Positions 8,113 to 17,581 of a stretch of 64,000 nucleotides of DNA are shown here, piece after piece. The stretch covers positions 310,001 through 374,000 of the forward strand of contig SVHA01000001.1 in the NCBI GenBank assembly GCA_015056085.1, read 5' to 3'. This DNA is from Clostridiales bacterium. GTDB lineage: Bacteria; Bacillota; Clostridia; Christensenellales; Aristaeellaceae. Position 1 is the first letter of the stretch; each line of letters opens with the position of its first letter. Position numbers and translations under genes: made by a program. The notes under the pieces were generated by a model. The model saw only the letters and a list, made by a program, of their open reading frames with translations, made no database searches and had not been told where the DNA came from.

Positions 8113-9360
8113 TCACCACTTGGAGCCCTTGGCGCCTTTGGCACCCTTTGCGCCCTTTGCGCCGCCCAGAGACACGCCCTTCAGGATGTCCGAGGTGAAC
8201 GCATAATTGCGCATATTGCGGTCCTCATGAGCCCGCATAGCGCAATGCACGAGGCGGTCAATCAGCTGGGAATACTTCACGCCCTTGTTCTCCCACAGAT
8301 AGAAGGCCAGGGAGCCGGGAATGGTGTTGATTTCGGTGATGTAGATCTTTTCCGTGGCACGGTCGAACATATAGTCGATGCGCACCACGCCCTTGCAGTC
8401 CAGCATCCGGAAGATGCGGCAGGACAGCGCCTGAATTTCATCCCGGAGGGTGTCTTCGATGGGAGCGGGCAGCACACGGTGCAGGCTCGCCATGCCCTTG
8501 GAGCCGCCGTTTGCCAGATACTTCTCCTTGAAGTCGAGGAAGTCCTCGCCGGAGATGGGCATTTCAATGGGGGATGCCTCCACCTCGTCGTCATAGCCCA
8601 GCACGGAGCAGTTGAGTTCAATGGGCTTGTCGAGGCCCTTTTCCACCAGCACTCGGCGGTCGTAATCAAAGGCCAGGTCGAGGGAATCTTCCAGGCTTTC
8701 CAGGTCATCTGCCCGGGACACGCCGATGGAGGAGCCCAGATTGGCAGGCTTGACGAACACCGGGAAGCCCAGTTCGGCTTCCACCTTCTTCAGCACTTCT
8801 TCCTTGTTGGCCTGATACTGGCTGCGGGTGAACCAGCAATCCGGCAGGCAGGGCAGATCGCCCGCACCCCGGAAGAACTGCTTCATCATCACCTTGTCCA
8901 TGCCGATGGCGCTGCCGGCCACACCAGTGGAGGTGTAAGGGATGTTGGCCAGTTCCAGAAGGCCCTGCAGGGTGCCGTCCTCGCCGTTGAGGCCGTGCAT
9001 CACCACCACGCAGCAGTCCAGACGGGCCGCCACCACCTGGGTGGCATGACCGAACAGGCCCTTGCCGGGGCGATTGGCCAGCAGGGCGCCGCTGCCCGCC
9101 GTCAGGTCCAGAGAAACCTGCTCCACGCCCTTCATGTCAGGATTGAAGGGGGAATAATTCTTGATGTCCCGCAGCGCCGGGCCGGTGTACCACACGCCCT
9201 GTTCGCTGATGTACACGGGAATCACATCATACTTTTCCGTATCCACATGGTTCATCAGCTGCACGGCGCTGATGATGGCCACCTCTCGTTCACAGCTGCG
9301 GGAACCATACACAACGCCCAGCTGCATCTTCTTTGCGCTGACCATATTCTGCATCTGCAT
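8113..9360 (-). CDS. ddl: D-alanine--D-alanine ligase
   Basis: ATP-grasp ligase that makes the D-Ala-D-Ala end of the peptidoglycan stem. About 415 residues, longer than usual. Seen: LGVVYGSRSCEREVAIIS (N-domain), HGLNGEDGTLQGLLE, FVKPANLGSSIGVSRA, and EITEINTIPGS-type metal site (ITEINTIPGSL). The EKY of DFKEKYL fits the Tyr found in D-Ala ligases rather than the Phe of D-Ala-D-Lac enzymes. GGAGG is 4 bases before ATG 9360 and 10 before ATG 9354, so either may start. The C-terminus carries a repeated Gly-Ala-Lys tail (GGAKGAKGAKGAKGSKW). murF precedes it by 43 bases; MurF consumes its product. Confidence 0.95.
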   Translation of the reverse strand: MQMQNMVSAKKMQLGVVYGSRSCEREVAIISAVQLMNHVDTEKYDVIPVYISEQGVWYTGPALRDIKNYSPFNPDMKGVEQVSLDLTAGSGALLANRPGKGLFGHATQVVAARLDCCVVVMHGLNGEDGTLQGLLELANIPYTSTGVAGSAIGMDKVMMKQFFRGAGDLPCLPDCWFTRSQYQANKEEVLKKVEAELGFPVFVKPANLGSSIGVSRADDLESLEDSLDLAFDYDRRVLVEKGLDKPIELNCSVLGYDDEVEASPIEMPISGEDFLDFKEKYLANGGSKGMASLHRVLPAPIEDTLRDEIQALSCRIFRMLDCKGVVRIDYMFDRATEKIYITEINTIPGSLAFYLWENKGVKYSQLIDRLVHCAMRAHEDRNMRNYAFTSDILKGVSLGGAKGAKGAKGAKGSKW

Positions 9361-9403
9361 CCATCCTCCGTTTTCGGGGTTATTATGTCGCAATCGGGGC
9401 AAA

Positions 9404-11008
9404 TCAGCCTTCGGAATAATTGTCGGGCAGATCGTTTTCAAACAGGGCCACATCCCCTGCCCTGCCCACCTGGCGAAGCAGCGATGCCGCTTCTTCCAGA
9501 GAAGCCACCGGGTGAATGTTTTCTTCCGGGAAGCCCGCTTCCTTCAGGCCTTCAGCAATGGGGCGGGTGTGCCTGGGGCCCACCAGAATCGCCACATCGG
9601 CGCAGGAGGCCATCTTCACGCCGAAATCATGATTGAACTTGTCTTCCCCGGCGCCCAGTTCCACCATGCCGGGGGTGATGACGATGCGCCGTCCGGGGAA
9701 ACCAGCCAGCACATCCAGGGCAGCATTGGCGCCCTTGGGGTTGGAGTTGAAGGCGTCGTCGATGATGGTCACGCCGGCAGAGGGGATCAGCTGCAGGCGA
9801 TGCTCCACGGGCTGAATCTTCTCGATGCCCCGGGCGATTTGCTTCAGCGTCATGCCCAGATGCACGCAGACAGTGGCTGCCAGCACAATATTCTGAATGT
9901 TGTGGGCGCCCAGAAGACGAGTGTGGCAGGCGACGCTTTCCCGCACAGTGTGCAGCATGAAGCTGCTGCCTCTGGCGGAAACGGTCACGTCGCTGGCCCA
10001 GACGTCGGCGTCATCGGTGGGACGAATGGAGCAGATGCGCTTATTTTTGACGGTTTTGTCGAACAGTTCCCGGCAGATGCCTTCGTCATCCGGGAAGAAA
10101 CAGCAGCCGCCGTCGGGAATGGCGTCCATCAGTTCATACTTGGTGGATTTGATCCTTTCCAGCGTGTGGAAGGTATCCAGATGCTGGGGGCCGACGGAGG
10201 TCAGCACGCCGTGATGGGGATGCACCAGACGGCACATCTCCTTGATGTCGCCCACATGGCGAGCGCCCATTTCCGCCACAAACACCTGATGGGCGGGCAT
10301 GAGTTTTTCCCGGATGATGCGGGTGACGCCCATGGGCGTGTTGAAGCTGGCAGGGGTCACCAGCGTCTGGAATTTCTCTTTGAGCAGCGTATCCAGAATG
10401 AACTTGACGCTGGTCTTGCCGTAGCTGCCGGTGATGCCGATCTTGATCAGATCCGGGCGGGATGCAAGTTTGCGCTGGGCGTCACGGAAATACAGTTCGC
10501 TGACCAGTTTTTCAAGGGGCCAGGCACACAGTCCCGCCAGTGCCAGCCACAGGGGCAAAAGCACCGGAAACAGGCTGCACAGATAGGGTCTGGGCAGCAG
10601 GAAAGCCATCAGGGCGCACAGAGCCGTATAGACAATTACCATGGTGACCAGCGTGCGCTTCACACGGGCGGTGATCACCAGCGGCTTTTTCGCCTTGCGG
10701 ACGCTGAACACGGTGGCACACCACCAGCCGCCGGCAAAGGAAAGCGCCAGCAGCAGAATGGCCAGTACCACCCGCAGGGCGGGCACGGCTTCCCGGTCCA
10801 GAGACCGGTGTACCAGCGTCAATGCCAGCAGATACACCGCCAGCACAAGGCCCGGCAAAAGCACCTTGGGCAGATTGCGTTTAAGCGTACGGAAATAGCC
10901 GGGAAACTGATAGCTTTCCAGCTGAAAATAGTGCATCAGGCTCCGTCCGGCCACGGTTGAAGCCACCGCCACGGACAGCGCCATCATCCAGGTGACAAAG
11001 GTCGTCAC
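9404..11008 (-). CDS. murF: MurF-like Mur ligase with N-terminal membrane domain
   Basis: UDP-MurNAc-tripeptide:D-Ala-D-Ala ligase, last cytoplasmic step of the peptide stem. 534 residues. The first 165 or so are hydrophobic with about four membrane segments (near 48-68, 77-97, 119-138, 143-163); the Mur ligase part begins near 185 with P-loop GITGSYGKTS (191-200), then AEMGARHVGDI and VGPQHLDTF, and ends with a typical C-terminal domain (DAFNSNPKGANAALD). GTG 11008 has AGGAGGG 7 bases upstream. Soluble MurF lacks the membrane part; related clostridial proteins have it. Adjacent to ddl, which supports the assignment over another Mur ligase. Confidence 0.88.
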   Translation of the reverse strand: MTTFVTWMMALSVAVASTVAGRSLMHYFQLESYQFPGYFRTLKRNLPKVLLPGLVLAVYLLALTLVHRSLDREAVPALRVVLAILLLALSFAGGWWCATVFSVRKAKKPLVITARVKRTLVTMVIVYTALCALMAFLLPRPYLCSLFPVLLPLWLALAGLCAWPLEKLVSELYFRDAQRKLASRPDLIKIGITGSYGKTSVKFILDTLLKEKFQTLVTPASFNTPMGVTRIIREKLMPAHQVFVAEMGARHVGDIKEMCRLVHPHHGVLTSVGPQHLDTFHTLERIKSTKYELMDAIPDGGCCFFPDDEGICRELFDKTVKNKRICSIRPTDDADVWASDVTVSARGSSFMLHTVRESVACHTRLLGAHNIQNIVLAATVCVHLGMTLKQIARGIEKIQPVEHRLQLIPSAGVTIIDDAFNSNPKGANAALDVLAGFPGRRIVITPGMVELGAGEDKFNHDFGVKMASCADVAILVGPRHTRPIAEGLKEAGFPEENIHPVASLEEAASLLRQVGRAGDVALFENDLPDNYSEG

Positions 11009-11025
11009 CGTTCATCCCTCCTGCC

Positions 11026-11043
11026 CTGCCGGCATCCCGGCAG
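11026..11043 (-). other. Hairpin just upstream of murF ribosome binding site
   Basis: Perfect 7-bp stem CTGCCGG/CCGGCAG with a 4-base loop, ending about 6 bases before the murF AGGAGGG. It may insulate or modulate murF translation inside the long operon. No U-run. Confidence 0.4.
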
Positions 11044-11072
11044 ATAGATTGCGTCGGTATGAGAGGTCGTGT

Positions 11073-11891
11073 TCATCCATCAAGGCCGAAGAAATTCCGC
11101 ACGATGGCGTTGAATCGCCCGACCTGTTCAAGATATGCAAAGTGCGTTCCGCCTTCAAAGATTACCAGGCCCGCATCGGGAATGTCCTTTTCCATCTTGC
11201 GGCCCATCCACAGGGGCGTTTCGGTGTCCTGATCGCCCCAGACCAGCAGCGTGGGACTATCCACCAACGGAAGAAGGCTCTCCTGATTGTGGTTGATGAC
11301 CTTCACGAAGGTCTTGCGCATTTCCTCGTCCAGCGCCACATAATCCGGGGAGCCGTACTTTTTCAGCAGGGCTTCCTCCATCTTCTTCGCTGCGCCGGAG
11401 CACAGAGGCAGATTCCCAAAGGCTCGTACGGCCTTTTTCAGCTGCTGATACTGTTTTGTGCGCTTGCTCTTTTCATTGGACGCCGGGGCCCGCAAACCTG
11501 CTGCGCCGGTGAGGACGATCTTCTCAAACAGGCGCCTGTTTTCATTGTGCGCCCGGGCGGCCAGTTCTAGGGTGACTCTGCCGCCGAAGGAATGGGCGAT
11601 CACGCTGCAGGGCAGAAAAGACAACTCTTCCAGCAGTTTCAATGTGCATTCAGCGAAATCAGGCACACCCCAGGGCTCAGGCGGACGGTCGCTCTCCCCG
11701 TGGGCGGGGAAATCCACCAGCAGCACCGTCATGTCCTCGCTCAGGGCCTGCGCCACGGGCTGCATCAGCTTGGTGGAACATCCCCAGCCGTGGAGCAGCA
11801 CCACCCGCTTTTCCCCCTGACCCATCAGTTCATAGTGAATCTGCGTGCCCAGCACTTCCGTCTTCAAAAGGCGTTCCTCCGTCCTGTTCAT
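11073..11891 (-). CDS. Alpha/beta hydrolase
   Basis: Alpha/beta hydrolase fold protein of 272 residues; substrate unknown. Oxyanion motif LLHGWG (32-37), nucleophile Ser101 in AHSFGGR, Asp in WGDQD (218-222), His250 in GGTHFAYLEQ. Neighbours are a GNAT acetyltransferase and murF. If it starts at ATG 11891 it overlaps the GNAT gene by 62 bases. A TTG at 11867 has a far better ribosome site (GGAGG, 8 bases) and would trim eight residues without touching the fold, so 11867 may be the true start. Confidence 0.85.
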   Translation of the reverse strand: MNRTEERLLKTEVLGTQIHYELMGQGEKRVVLLHGWGCSTKLMQPVAQALSEDMTVLLVDFPAHGESDRPPEPWGVPDFAECTLKLLEELSFLPCSVIAHSFGGRVTLELAARAHNENRRLFEKIVLTGAAGLRAPASNEKSKRTKQYQQLKKAVRAFGNLPLCSGAAKKMEEALLKKYGSPDYVALDEEMRKTFVKVINHNQESLLPLVDSPTLLVWGDQDTETPLWMGRKMEKDIPDAGLVIFEGGTHFAYLEQVGRFNAIVRNFFGLDG

Positions 11892-12351
11892 CCATTTTCC
11901 AGATATAGCGGCATTTCACCGGGCTGATTTCCCAGCGGCTGCTGATGGCTTTCGGCACATCCACCGTGCGCTCCAGGGTGCATCCCAGACGCTCGCAGGT
12001 TTTGCGGGAAGGAATGTTGTCCGGGTCCGTGGTGATGACCACGGATTGCTTGCCGTAGTGGCGAATCAGCGGCGTGAGCAGCCGGCACGCCCTGAGGGCA
12101 TAATGGTTTCCCCTGAAGGGCGGATCCACATGATAGCCGATATGCCCGAAATAGTATATGCAGGGACTTTCCCCCAGCCTGAGGGAAATGCGTCCTGCCT
12201 CCCGGCGCTGGCCATGGGGGCAAATCATAAAATCAAAGTTGTCGCCAAAGCCCATGTCGTCGTCCGGTGGCCACAGATACAATTCCACCAGATCGATCAC
12301 GCCGTCTGAGAAAACAGGCTTCCAGCGGCGAAAAGGATTCCCAAACAGCAT
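11830..12351 (-). CDS. GNAT family N-acetyltransferase
   Basis: GCN5-related acetyltransferase of 173 residues, substrate unknown. The core has the beta-bulge and acceptor strand GHIGYHVDPPFRGNHYALRA (the R/QxxGxG/A acetyl-CoA segment is PPFRGNHYA) and the later ITTDPDNIPSRKTCERLG, typical of RimJ/RimL-like enzymes. I start at ATG 12351, 4 bases after the pfkB stop; the frame is open upstream but lies inside pfkB. The C-terminal 15 residues run into the start of the hydrolase gene. Confidence 0.85.
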   Translation of the reverse strand: MLFGNPFRRWKPVFSDGVIDLVELYLWPPDDDMGFGDNFDFMICPHGQRREAGRISLRLGESPCIYYFGHIGYHVDPPFRGNHYALRACRLLTPLIRHYGKQSVVITTDPDNIPSRKTCERLGCTLERTVDVPKAISSRWEISPVKCRYIWKMDEQDGGTPFEDGSAGHADSL

Positions 12352-12355
12352 CGTG

Positions 12356-13279
12356 TTACACTTCCTGTACGCGGACCTGCTCCAGCAGGCGGAAGAATTC
12401 CTCGGCCTCAATGGGCTGGGTGCCTTCCATCTGCACGGTGGCAGCGCCTGCCGCCACGCCGTAGCGGAAAGCCTTGAGCATTTGCCGGTGTTCCAGATAA
12501 CCCTTCATCAGGCCCGCCACCATGGCGTCGCCGGCGCCCACGGTGGACTTGACTTCCACCTTCACCGCCGGGGCAAAGTACGCCTTGCCGTCGCCGGCAA
12601 AGAGAGCGCCCATGCTGCCCATGGACACCACCACGTTCCGGGCGCCCATATCCAGCAGTTTGAAGGCCGCATCCCGGATGGCCCGCATGGTGCGAAGTTC
12701 CACACCCAGGGTGGTTTCCAGTTCGTGGAGATTGGGCTTCACCAGCAGCGGGTGGGCAGACAGGCCCAGCAGCAGTTCCTCCCCCACCGCATCCAGAACG
12801 CAGGGCACATCGCCCATGGCGTTGATCAGGTCACGGTAGATACCTTGCGGGCATCCAGGGGGCAGAGAGCCGGTAAAAATCATGATTTCGCTTTGGGCGG
12901 CTTCCTTCTGGGCCAGGGCAATAAACTGGTCCAGTTGCTCCCGGGAAATTTCCGTGCCGGGCTCGTTGAGTTCCGTCACGCCGCTGCCATCCCGGCTGAA
13001 TACCTTCATGTTCGTGCGGACTTCGCCATTGACCGGCACAAAGGCATGGGGAATGCCCAGCCGCTTCATGGCGCTTTGCAGCTTTTGCAGGCTTTCTTCA
13101 CCGGCACAGCCGATGCACTGCACATCCACGCCCAGACGGCGGGCCGTTGCCGCCACATTGATGCCCTTGCCACCCACGTCCTCCCGGACGCTGCGGATTC
13201 TATTGACTTCCCCAGGTACAAGCACATCCACTTCCACCGTGCGGTCAAAGCTGGGATTCATGCAGACTGCCGTAATCAT
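12356..13279 (-). CDS. PfkB family kinase, probably 1-phosphofructokinase or tagatose-6-phosphate kinase
   Basis: Ribokinase-fold sugar kinase of 307 residues. Signature 1 region GGKGINVA (36-43) and signature 2 STVGAGDAMVAGL (245-257) with catalytic Asp251. The N-terminus MITAVCMNPSFDRT is typical of the FruK/LacC branch. No phosphotransferase genes are near, so the substrate (fructose-1-phosphate versus tagatose-6-phosphate) cannot be settled. GGAGG lies 9 bases before ATG 13279. First gene of a long run towards murF, ddl and dxs, with its own promoter at 13310-13338. Confidence 0.88.
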   Translation of the reverse strand: MITAVCMNPSFDRTVEVDVLVPGEVNRIRSVREDVGGKGINVAATARRLGVDVQCIGCAGEESLQKLQSAMKRLGIPHAFVPVNGEVRTNMKVFSRDGSGVTELNEPGTEISREQLDQFIALAQKEAAQSEIMIFTGSLPPGCPQGIYRDLINAMGDVPCVLDAVGEELLLGLSAHPLLVKPNLHELETTLGVELRTMRAIRDAAFKLLDMGARNVVVSMGSMGALFAGDGKAYFAPAVKVEVKSTVGAGDAMVAGLMKGYLEHRQMLKAFRYGVAAGAATVQMEGTQPIEAEEFFRLLEQVRVQEV

Positions 13280-13309
13280 GGGTACACCTCCACTCCTATC
13301 ATCCTATCT

Positions 13310-13338
13310 ATTATATCATGTTCCCCGGGAGTATGCAA
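13310..13338 (-). promoter_or_regulatory. pfkB operon promoter
   Basis: TTGCAT (13333-13338), 17-base spacer, TATAAT (13310-13315), about 30 bases before the pfkB start. Confidence 0.8.
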
Positions 13339-13392
13339 CAATCATACATCAAAACCATGCGGGGAAAATCAATTTCGCTGTGTAGCTCCATC

Positions 13393-13419
13393 AAAAAACT
13401 GCCCGGAACATCCGGGCAG
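13393..13419 (-). terminator. Intrinsic terminator after the permease gene
   Basis: Perfect 9-bp stem CTGCCCGGA/TCCGGGCAG, 3-base loop, then six T on the minus strand. It lies 11 bases after the permease stop and separates that gene from pfkB. Confidence 0.92.
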
Positions 13420-13429
13420 GAAAGCGCGC

Positions 13430-14545
13430 TCACATCATCGTCACGGTCAGCAGTGCCAGGAAACCAAAGTTGAACGCAGAGAACAACTTCACATAGTGCC
13501 CCGCCTTGCCGGGATTGTGCCTGGTGTATTCCCGGAAGGTAATCAGGCTCGCCAGAGAGGCAATCAGCGTGCCCACGCCGCCGATGTTCACGCCCAGGAG
13601 CAGTTCCCGGTAGTTGTCGGTGAACTGGGACAAGAGAATAGCCGAGGGCACATTGCTGATGAACTGGCACGACAGAGTGCTGACCAGCAGGGTGTTCTTT
13701 CCCAGCAGACCGGAAAAGAGGTTGTTCACCGCATCAATGCGGCCCATATTGCCCGCAAAGATGAAGAAGAACACAAAGGTCAACAGCAGCGGATAATCCA
13801 CCTTTTTCAAGGCATCCCTGTCCGCAAAGAACAGCACCGGCGGGATGATCACCAGGCCCAGCCAATAGGGAATTCCCCGGAACACAATGGCAATCGCCAG
13901 CACGAACAGCGCCAGATACAGCGCCGTGCGCCGCTTGGGCAGCACGATGCGCTCGTCGGCAATTTCAAGGGGCTCTGCCTTCACGAACAGGCAGCACAGG
14001 GTGATGAGGCCCATCGCCACCAGAAAGGGCGGCGCCATGATGCGAAGGAATTCGCCGTTGGAAATATCAAACCGGGAATACAGATACAGATTTTGGGGAT
14101 TACCAAAGGGGGTGAGCATTCCACCCAGATTGGCGGCGATATTCTGCATGATGAAGGTGAAGGCCATGTACTTGCCCTTGCCCGTGGAGGACAAAACGAA
14201 ATACCCCAGCGGCAGGAAAGTCAACAGCGCCATGTCATTGGCGATGAGCATGGAACCAATGAAGGTGATATACACCAGCGCCAGAATGCACAGCCGGGCG
14301 TTTTTGAAGCACTTGACGATCTTACGGGCCAGCATATAAAAGAACTGGATGTTGCGCAGGGCGCACACCACCGCCAGCACGCAAAACAGGCACGTCAGCG
14401 TCTTGAAATCAAAATAGCCCACATATTCCGCGTCCACCGGCACGAAGATGGAGGTGATCACCGCCGCAAAAAAGGCAACCATCATCACCACATTCTCCCG
14501 GGCGAAGGACGCCGCCTTTGCAGCGGCAGAGGACAAAGAAGCCAT
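13430..14545 (-). CDS. ArsB/NhaD-SLC13 superfamily permease
   Basis: Integral membrane ion transporter of 371 residues with about ten membrane segments, resembling the citrate transporter/ArsB/NhaD superfamily. Seen are two similar halves, each with a re-entrant-type Asn motif: SMLIANDMALLTFLP with NLGGMLTPFGNPQNLY in the first, and FISNVPSAILLSQF with GVNIGGVGTLIASLASL in the second. Substrate cannot be told. I start at ATG 14545 (GGGAGGG, 9 bases); an earlier in-frame codon at 14605 has no ribosome site. Transcribed alone and ended by the terminator at 13393-13419. Confidence 0.88.
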   Translation of the reverse strand: MASLSSAAAKAASFARENVVMMVAFFAAVITSIFVPVDAEYVGYFDFKTLTCLFCVLAVVCALRNIQFFYMLARKIVKCFKNARLCILALVYITFIGSMLIANDMALLTFLPLGYFVLSSTGKGKYMAFTFIMQNIAANLGGMLTPFGNPQNLYLYSRFDISNGEFLRIMAPPFLVAMGLITLCCLFVKAEPLEIADERIVLPKRRTALYLALFVLAIAIVFRGIPYWLGLVIIPPVLFFADRDALKKVDYPLLLTFVFFFIFAGNMGRIDAVNNLFSGLLGKNTLLVSTLSCQFISNVPSAILLSQFTDNYRELLLGVNIGGVGTLIASLASLITFREYTRHNPGKAGHYVKLFSAFNFGFLALLTVTMM

Positions 14546-14729
14546 CGGACGTTTCCCTCCCGATATCATGACAAAAGCCCGGCAAGCGGGCGAAAAGGCA
14601 ACCATGGCATTATAAGCCCCAATTCATGAAAAATCAAGGGGATTTTGGCAGATAATCAAGGTTTTTTCATGACAAATTTCACGCTTGCAGGATGTGGCAA
14701 AAAGCCGTCCTGATGGGCCATCTGCACGC

Positions 14730-14757
14730 AAAAAAGCGGAGGCATTTCGCCCCCGCT
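14730..14757 (-). terminator. Intrinsic terminator after the flavodoxin-like gene
   Basis: 9-bp stem AGCGGGGGC/GCCTCCGCT (one G-T pair), 5-base loop, then a T-run on the minus strand, 5 bases after the stop codon at 14762. Confidence 0.9.
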
Positions 14758-14761
14758 ATAT

Positions 14762-15256
14762 TCACTTTTGCCGATGATACCAGGCCATGAAATCGGCTGT
14801 GTTTTCCTCGGAAACATAGTCCCGGTCGTTTTCCAGCAGCCAGATCATGCGCTGGTCATCCTCGGTGGGATTCTTCTTTTTGTTCATCACCTTGATGAGC
14901 ACGTTGATCATGGACTTGAAAACGCCCTTGAGGCGGGATTTATCCATGCCACCCTGCAGGGTGAACACAGGAAAATCGAAAGCGAGGCCATTGGCTTTGC
15001 GCACGCCCTCCAGCCCGGTGCCGGTGTCGCACAGGCCCACGGCAGCCACGGCCTCCACCCGGAAGCGGCGGGCGGCCTTTTTGTAACCCATGACCATGCT
15101 GGCGCACAGCCAGCCCGCATAGATCACCGGCACACCCTTGTCCAGATGGCGGATGGCGTCCTTGAGAGAAAACACCGGCAAGCCGGTCATTTCGCCCAGC
15201 ATGGCGGCATACCGGGCTGAATGCCCGGCGTTGGATGTATACACAATAGCGTTCAT
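14762..15256 (-). CDS. Flavodoxin-like domain protein
   Basis: 164-residue protein with a flavodoxin-type N-terminus: YTSNAGHSARYAAML (6-20) matches the FMN phosphate loop T-x-x-G-x-(S/T). The rest, with YAGWLCASMVMGYKKA and GLCDTGTG, resembles small clostridial flavodoxin-domain proteins of unknown partner. ATG 15256 has GGGAGG upstream. Single gene with its own terminator. It is not a classic electron-transfer flavodoxin, and the acidic surface of those is not obvious. Confidence 0.7.
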   Translation of the reverse strand: MNAIVYTSNAGHSARYAAMLGEMTGLPVFSLKDAIRHLDKGVPVIYAGWLCASMVMGYKKAARRFRVEAVAAVGLCDTGTGLEGVRKANGLAFDFPVFTLQGGMDKSRLKGVFKSMINVLIKVMNKKKNPTEDDQRMIWLLENDRDYVSEENTADFMAWYHRQK

Positions 15257-16289
15257 AGTGCCTCCCGTGAGAAGTAAATCAGCGAAATCCTGTGAAAGAG
15301 CGCAAGGCTGCGCCGCCGGAAGCGCACCCTATGGTTCAGCATCACTTCCTACGTCGCAGCCAGCGTGTTTGATTGTCCTTTACTTGCCGGTGATTTCCCT
15401 CACGGCGTATTGTCCATTTCCGGCATAGGAAACAGCCAGCGCATCCCAGCGGTAGTCTTCCAGCGTCATCGTTTCTTCGACCTGCACGGTTGTTTCTTCA
15501 TCAAAACTCATGCTGTGCCGGTCAGCTGTGTCATGCTCATCAGGCATTTCCTGAGGAATCCGCATGAGCGTGCTTTGCAGGATGGTTTCCGTGCCATCTT
15601 CAGCCGTATAAACCACGATGTGCTTCGCAGCATAATCGGCCCGGTCTTCTTCGGTGAGCAGTTCTTCTTCCACCCTCAGGTACACCATGAACGCAGGCAG
15701 CATTTCGGCGATTGCCATCTCCTGATCGTTATAGCGCAGGAACACGCCGACCTCATAGGCCACGCTGCCGTCATCCATTTCCTCAGGCACAATTCTGACC
15801 TCGATGTTCATCTGGGAAAGCTGCGCATCGGTGAACTCCGGTTCCGGCTGACTGTCGAAATCAAGGTCTGCCAGCTGATCGGGCTGAATATCCTCGCCGT
15901 CAAGCAGCCTGGACATCAGTTTGGCCACATCGCCGGTCATGATCTCTTCCACCGTGATTCCGGCAGTCATGCCGCCGTTTTCAAACACGATGGCGTCCAT
16001 CTCATGCTCCCGATGCAATCTTTCCATCTGGGCAAGAGAGAGAATCATGCTGTGCTGAGCGACGATCTCGCCTTCTTCGGCGTACACCTGAACGATCATC
16101 ATGTGATCCTGTTCATGGATTTCGCTGTGTTCGTGGGGCTGATCCTCCCCAGCATTGCGTTTCTCGGGGATGATTGTGTAATCCTGGGGCAGATAATCTG
16201 CATCAAACACGATGGACAGCTCTGCCTCACCTCCGCCCGTGCCGATGTATTCGTCATACACAGCAACGCCAATGGTTTCCACGGGTTTG

Positions 16290-16660
16290 CGAGTGGGTGC
16301 AGCCATCGGAGATTCCGTAGACGCCGGAGTCGGTGTTGCCGTAGTTGCAACTGCCGACGTGGCGGTAGGTGCAGGCGTTTCCGTGGGTGCAGCCGTCGGA
16401 GTTTCCGTAGACGCCGGTGTCGGTGTTTCCGTAGACGCCGGTGTCGGTGTTGCCGTAGGTGCAACTGTAGGCGTTGCCGCAGGCGCCGGAGTCGGTCTTG
16501 CCGTAGGTGCAACGGTAGGTGTTGCCGCAGGCGCCGGAGTCGGTCTTGCCGTAGGTGTAACCGTAGTCGTTGCCGTAGGCGCCGGTGTCGGTCTTGCCGT
16601 AGGTGCAACCGTAGGTGTTGCCGTAGGCGCCGGTGTCGGTGTTGCCGTGGAAACGGGGAT
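16290..16660 (-). repeat. Minisatellite coding for a Thr/Pro/Ala linker
   Basis: Tandem DNA units of about 24-36 bases built on GTCGGT.TGCCGTAG.TGC (plus strand), coding for ATPTPAPTATPTVAPTARPT-like units. In the protein it is a stiff, likely glycosylated stalk between the InlB-type repeats and the C-terminal domain. Length variation between strains is expected. Confidence 0.85.
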
Positions 16661-16891
16661 TTCCTTCCACACCGCTTTGACCAAGGTGTCGCCGTTCACG
16701 ACGATGGTCGCACCGGGCTGGTACTCCGTGCCGTTTACGTTCCAGGCCTTGAATTCAAAGCCACCAGGTGCAGTGAAGCCACATTCGGGCAGGGGGTAGG
16801 GGCTGTTCGCAATAACCGGTACAGGCTCGATCTCTTCGCCCGTGCCGCCGTTCATATCGAAACTGACGGTGTACACGATCTGCTTGAACGT

Positions 16892-17096
16892 CGCCGTCAC
16901 GGTGACATTGCCAGCGGGCATGGTGAAGGTGTTGCCTTCGCCCACGGTGACGCTGGTAGCGCCGCACATGACGGTAATCTTGTCAACCACAAAACCGGTT
17001 GCAGGAGTCGCCGTCAGGGTGACGGCATCGCCGTAATTGGCAGTCGCCGGGGCGGTCACCGTGCCGTTTTCGGGCTCAGTGACGGTGATGGTGTGG
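16892..17096 (-). repeat. Repeat copy A within the surface protein gene
   Basis: About 205 bases that nearly match 17582-17785 (copy B), coding for the ITVTEPENGTVTAPATANYGD to VTVTA domain. A third, more diverged copy lies at 17800-17950. Confidence 0.85.
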
Positions 17097-17581
17097 ACCG
17101 ACTTATACCCGGTGTAAATGTAGGGAACTGCGTCATTTTCCCCTACCGCGCTATCCCCGCTGATCCATACGCTCGCCGGAGTAATGCCGTTCAGTTCGAG
17201 AAGCAGGTTTTCGTCATATTTAAGAACCTCGTCTTCGCCATTGACGCTGTGGATGACGGAGGTGATGACGCCTCCCTGTTCCGTCACGCTGGCACCGCTT
17301 ACAAATTTGGCGTTTTCGACGCTTCCGGCATTCGTCATCTCTCCGCCGAAGGTACCGCCGGTAATCGTATTCTCGTTGAGTACAGCGCCGGTGAAGATGC
17401 CACTGGCGATCGTTCCTTCGTTGTGTACGGGATCACTATACGCCGCGTCAGCCAGTGCCAGCTTACCGGTGGGATTGACATGGATCTTGTTGTAGTCAGC
17501 CACATCCGTGGGCAGGGCGGTCAGGGTGGCGTTGACATACAGGATGTCGTTATCCACATAGTAATCCTTTTCCTTGAGTGC

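Noticed and set aside
12158-14629. 820-codon plus-strand open frame across pfkB and the permease
   Set aside because: Composition of an antisense shadow; both minus genes have family motifs.
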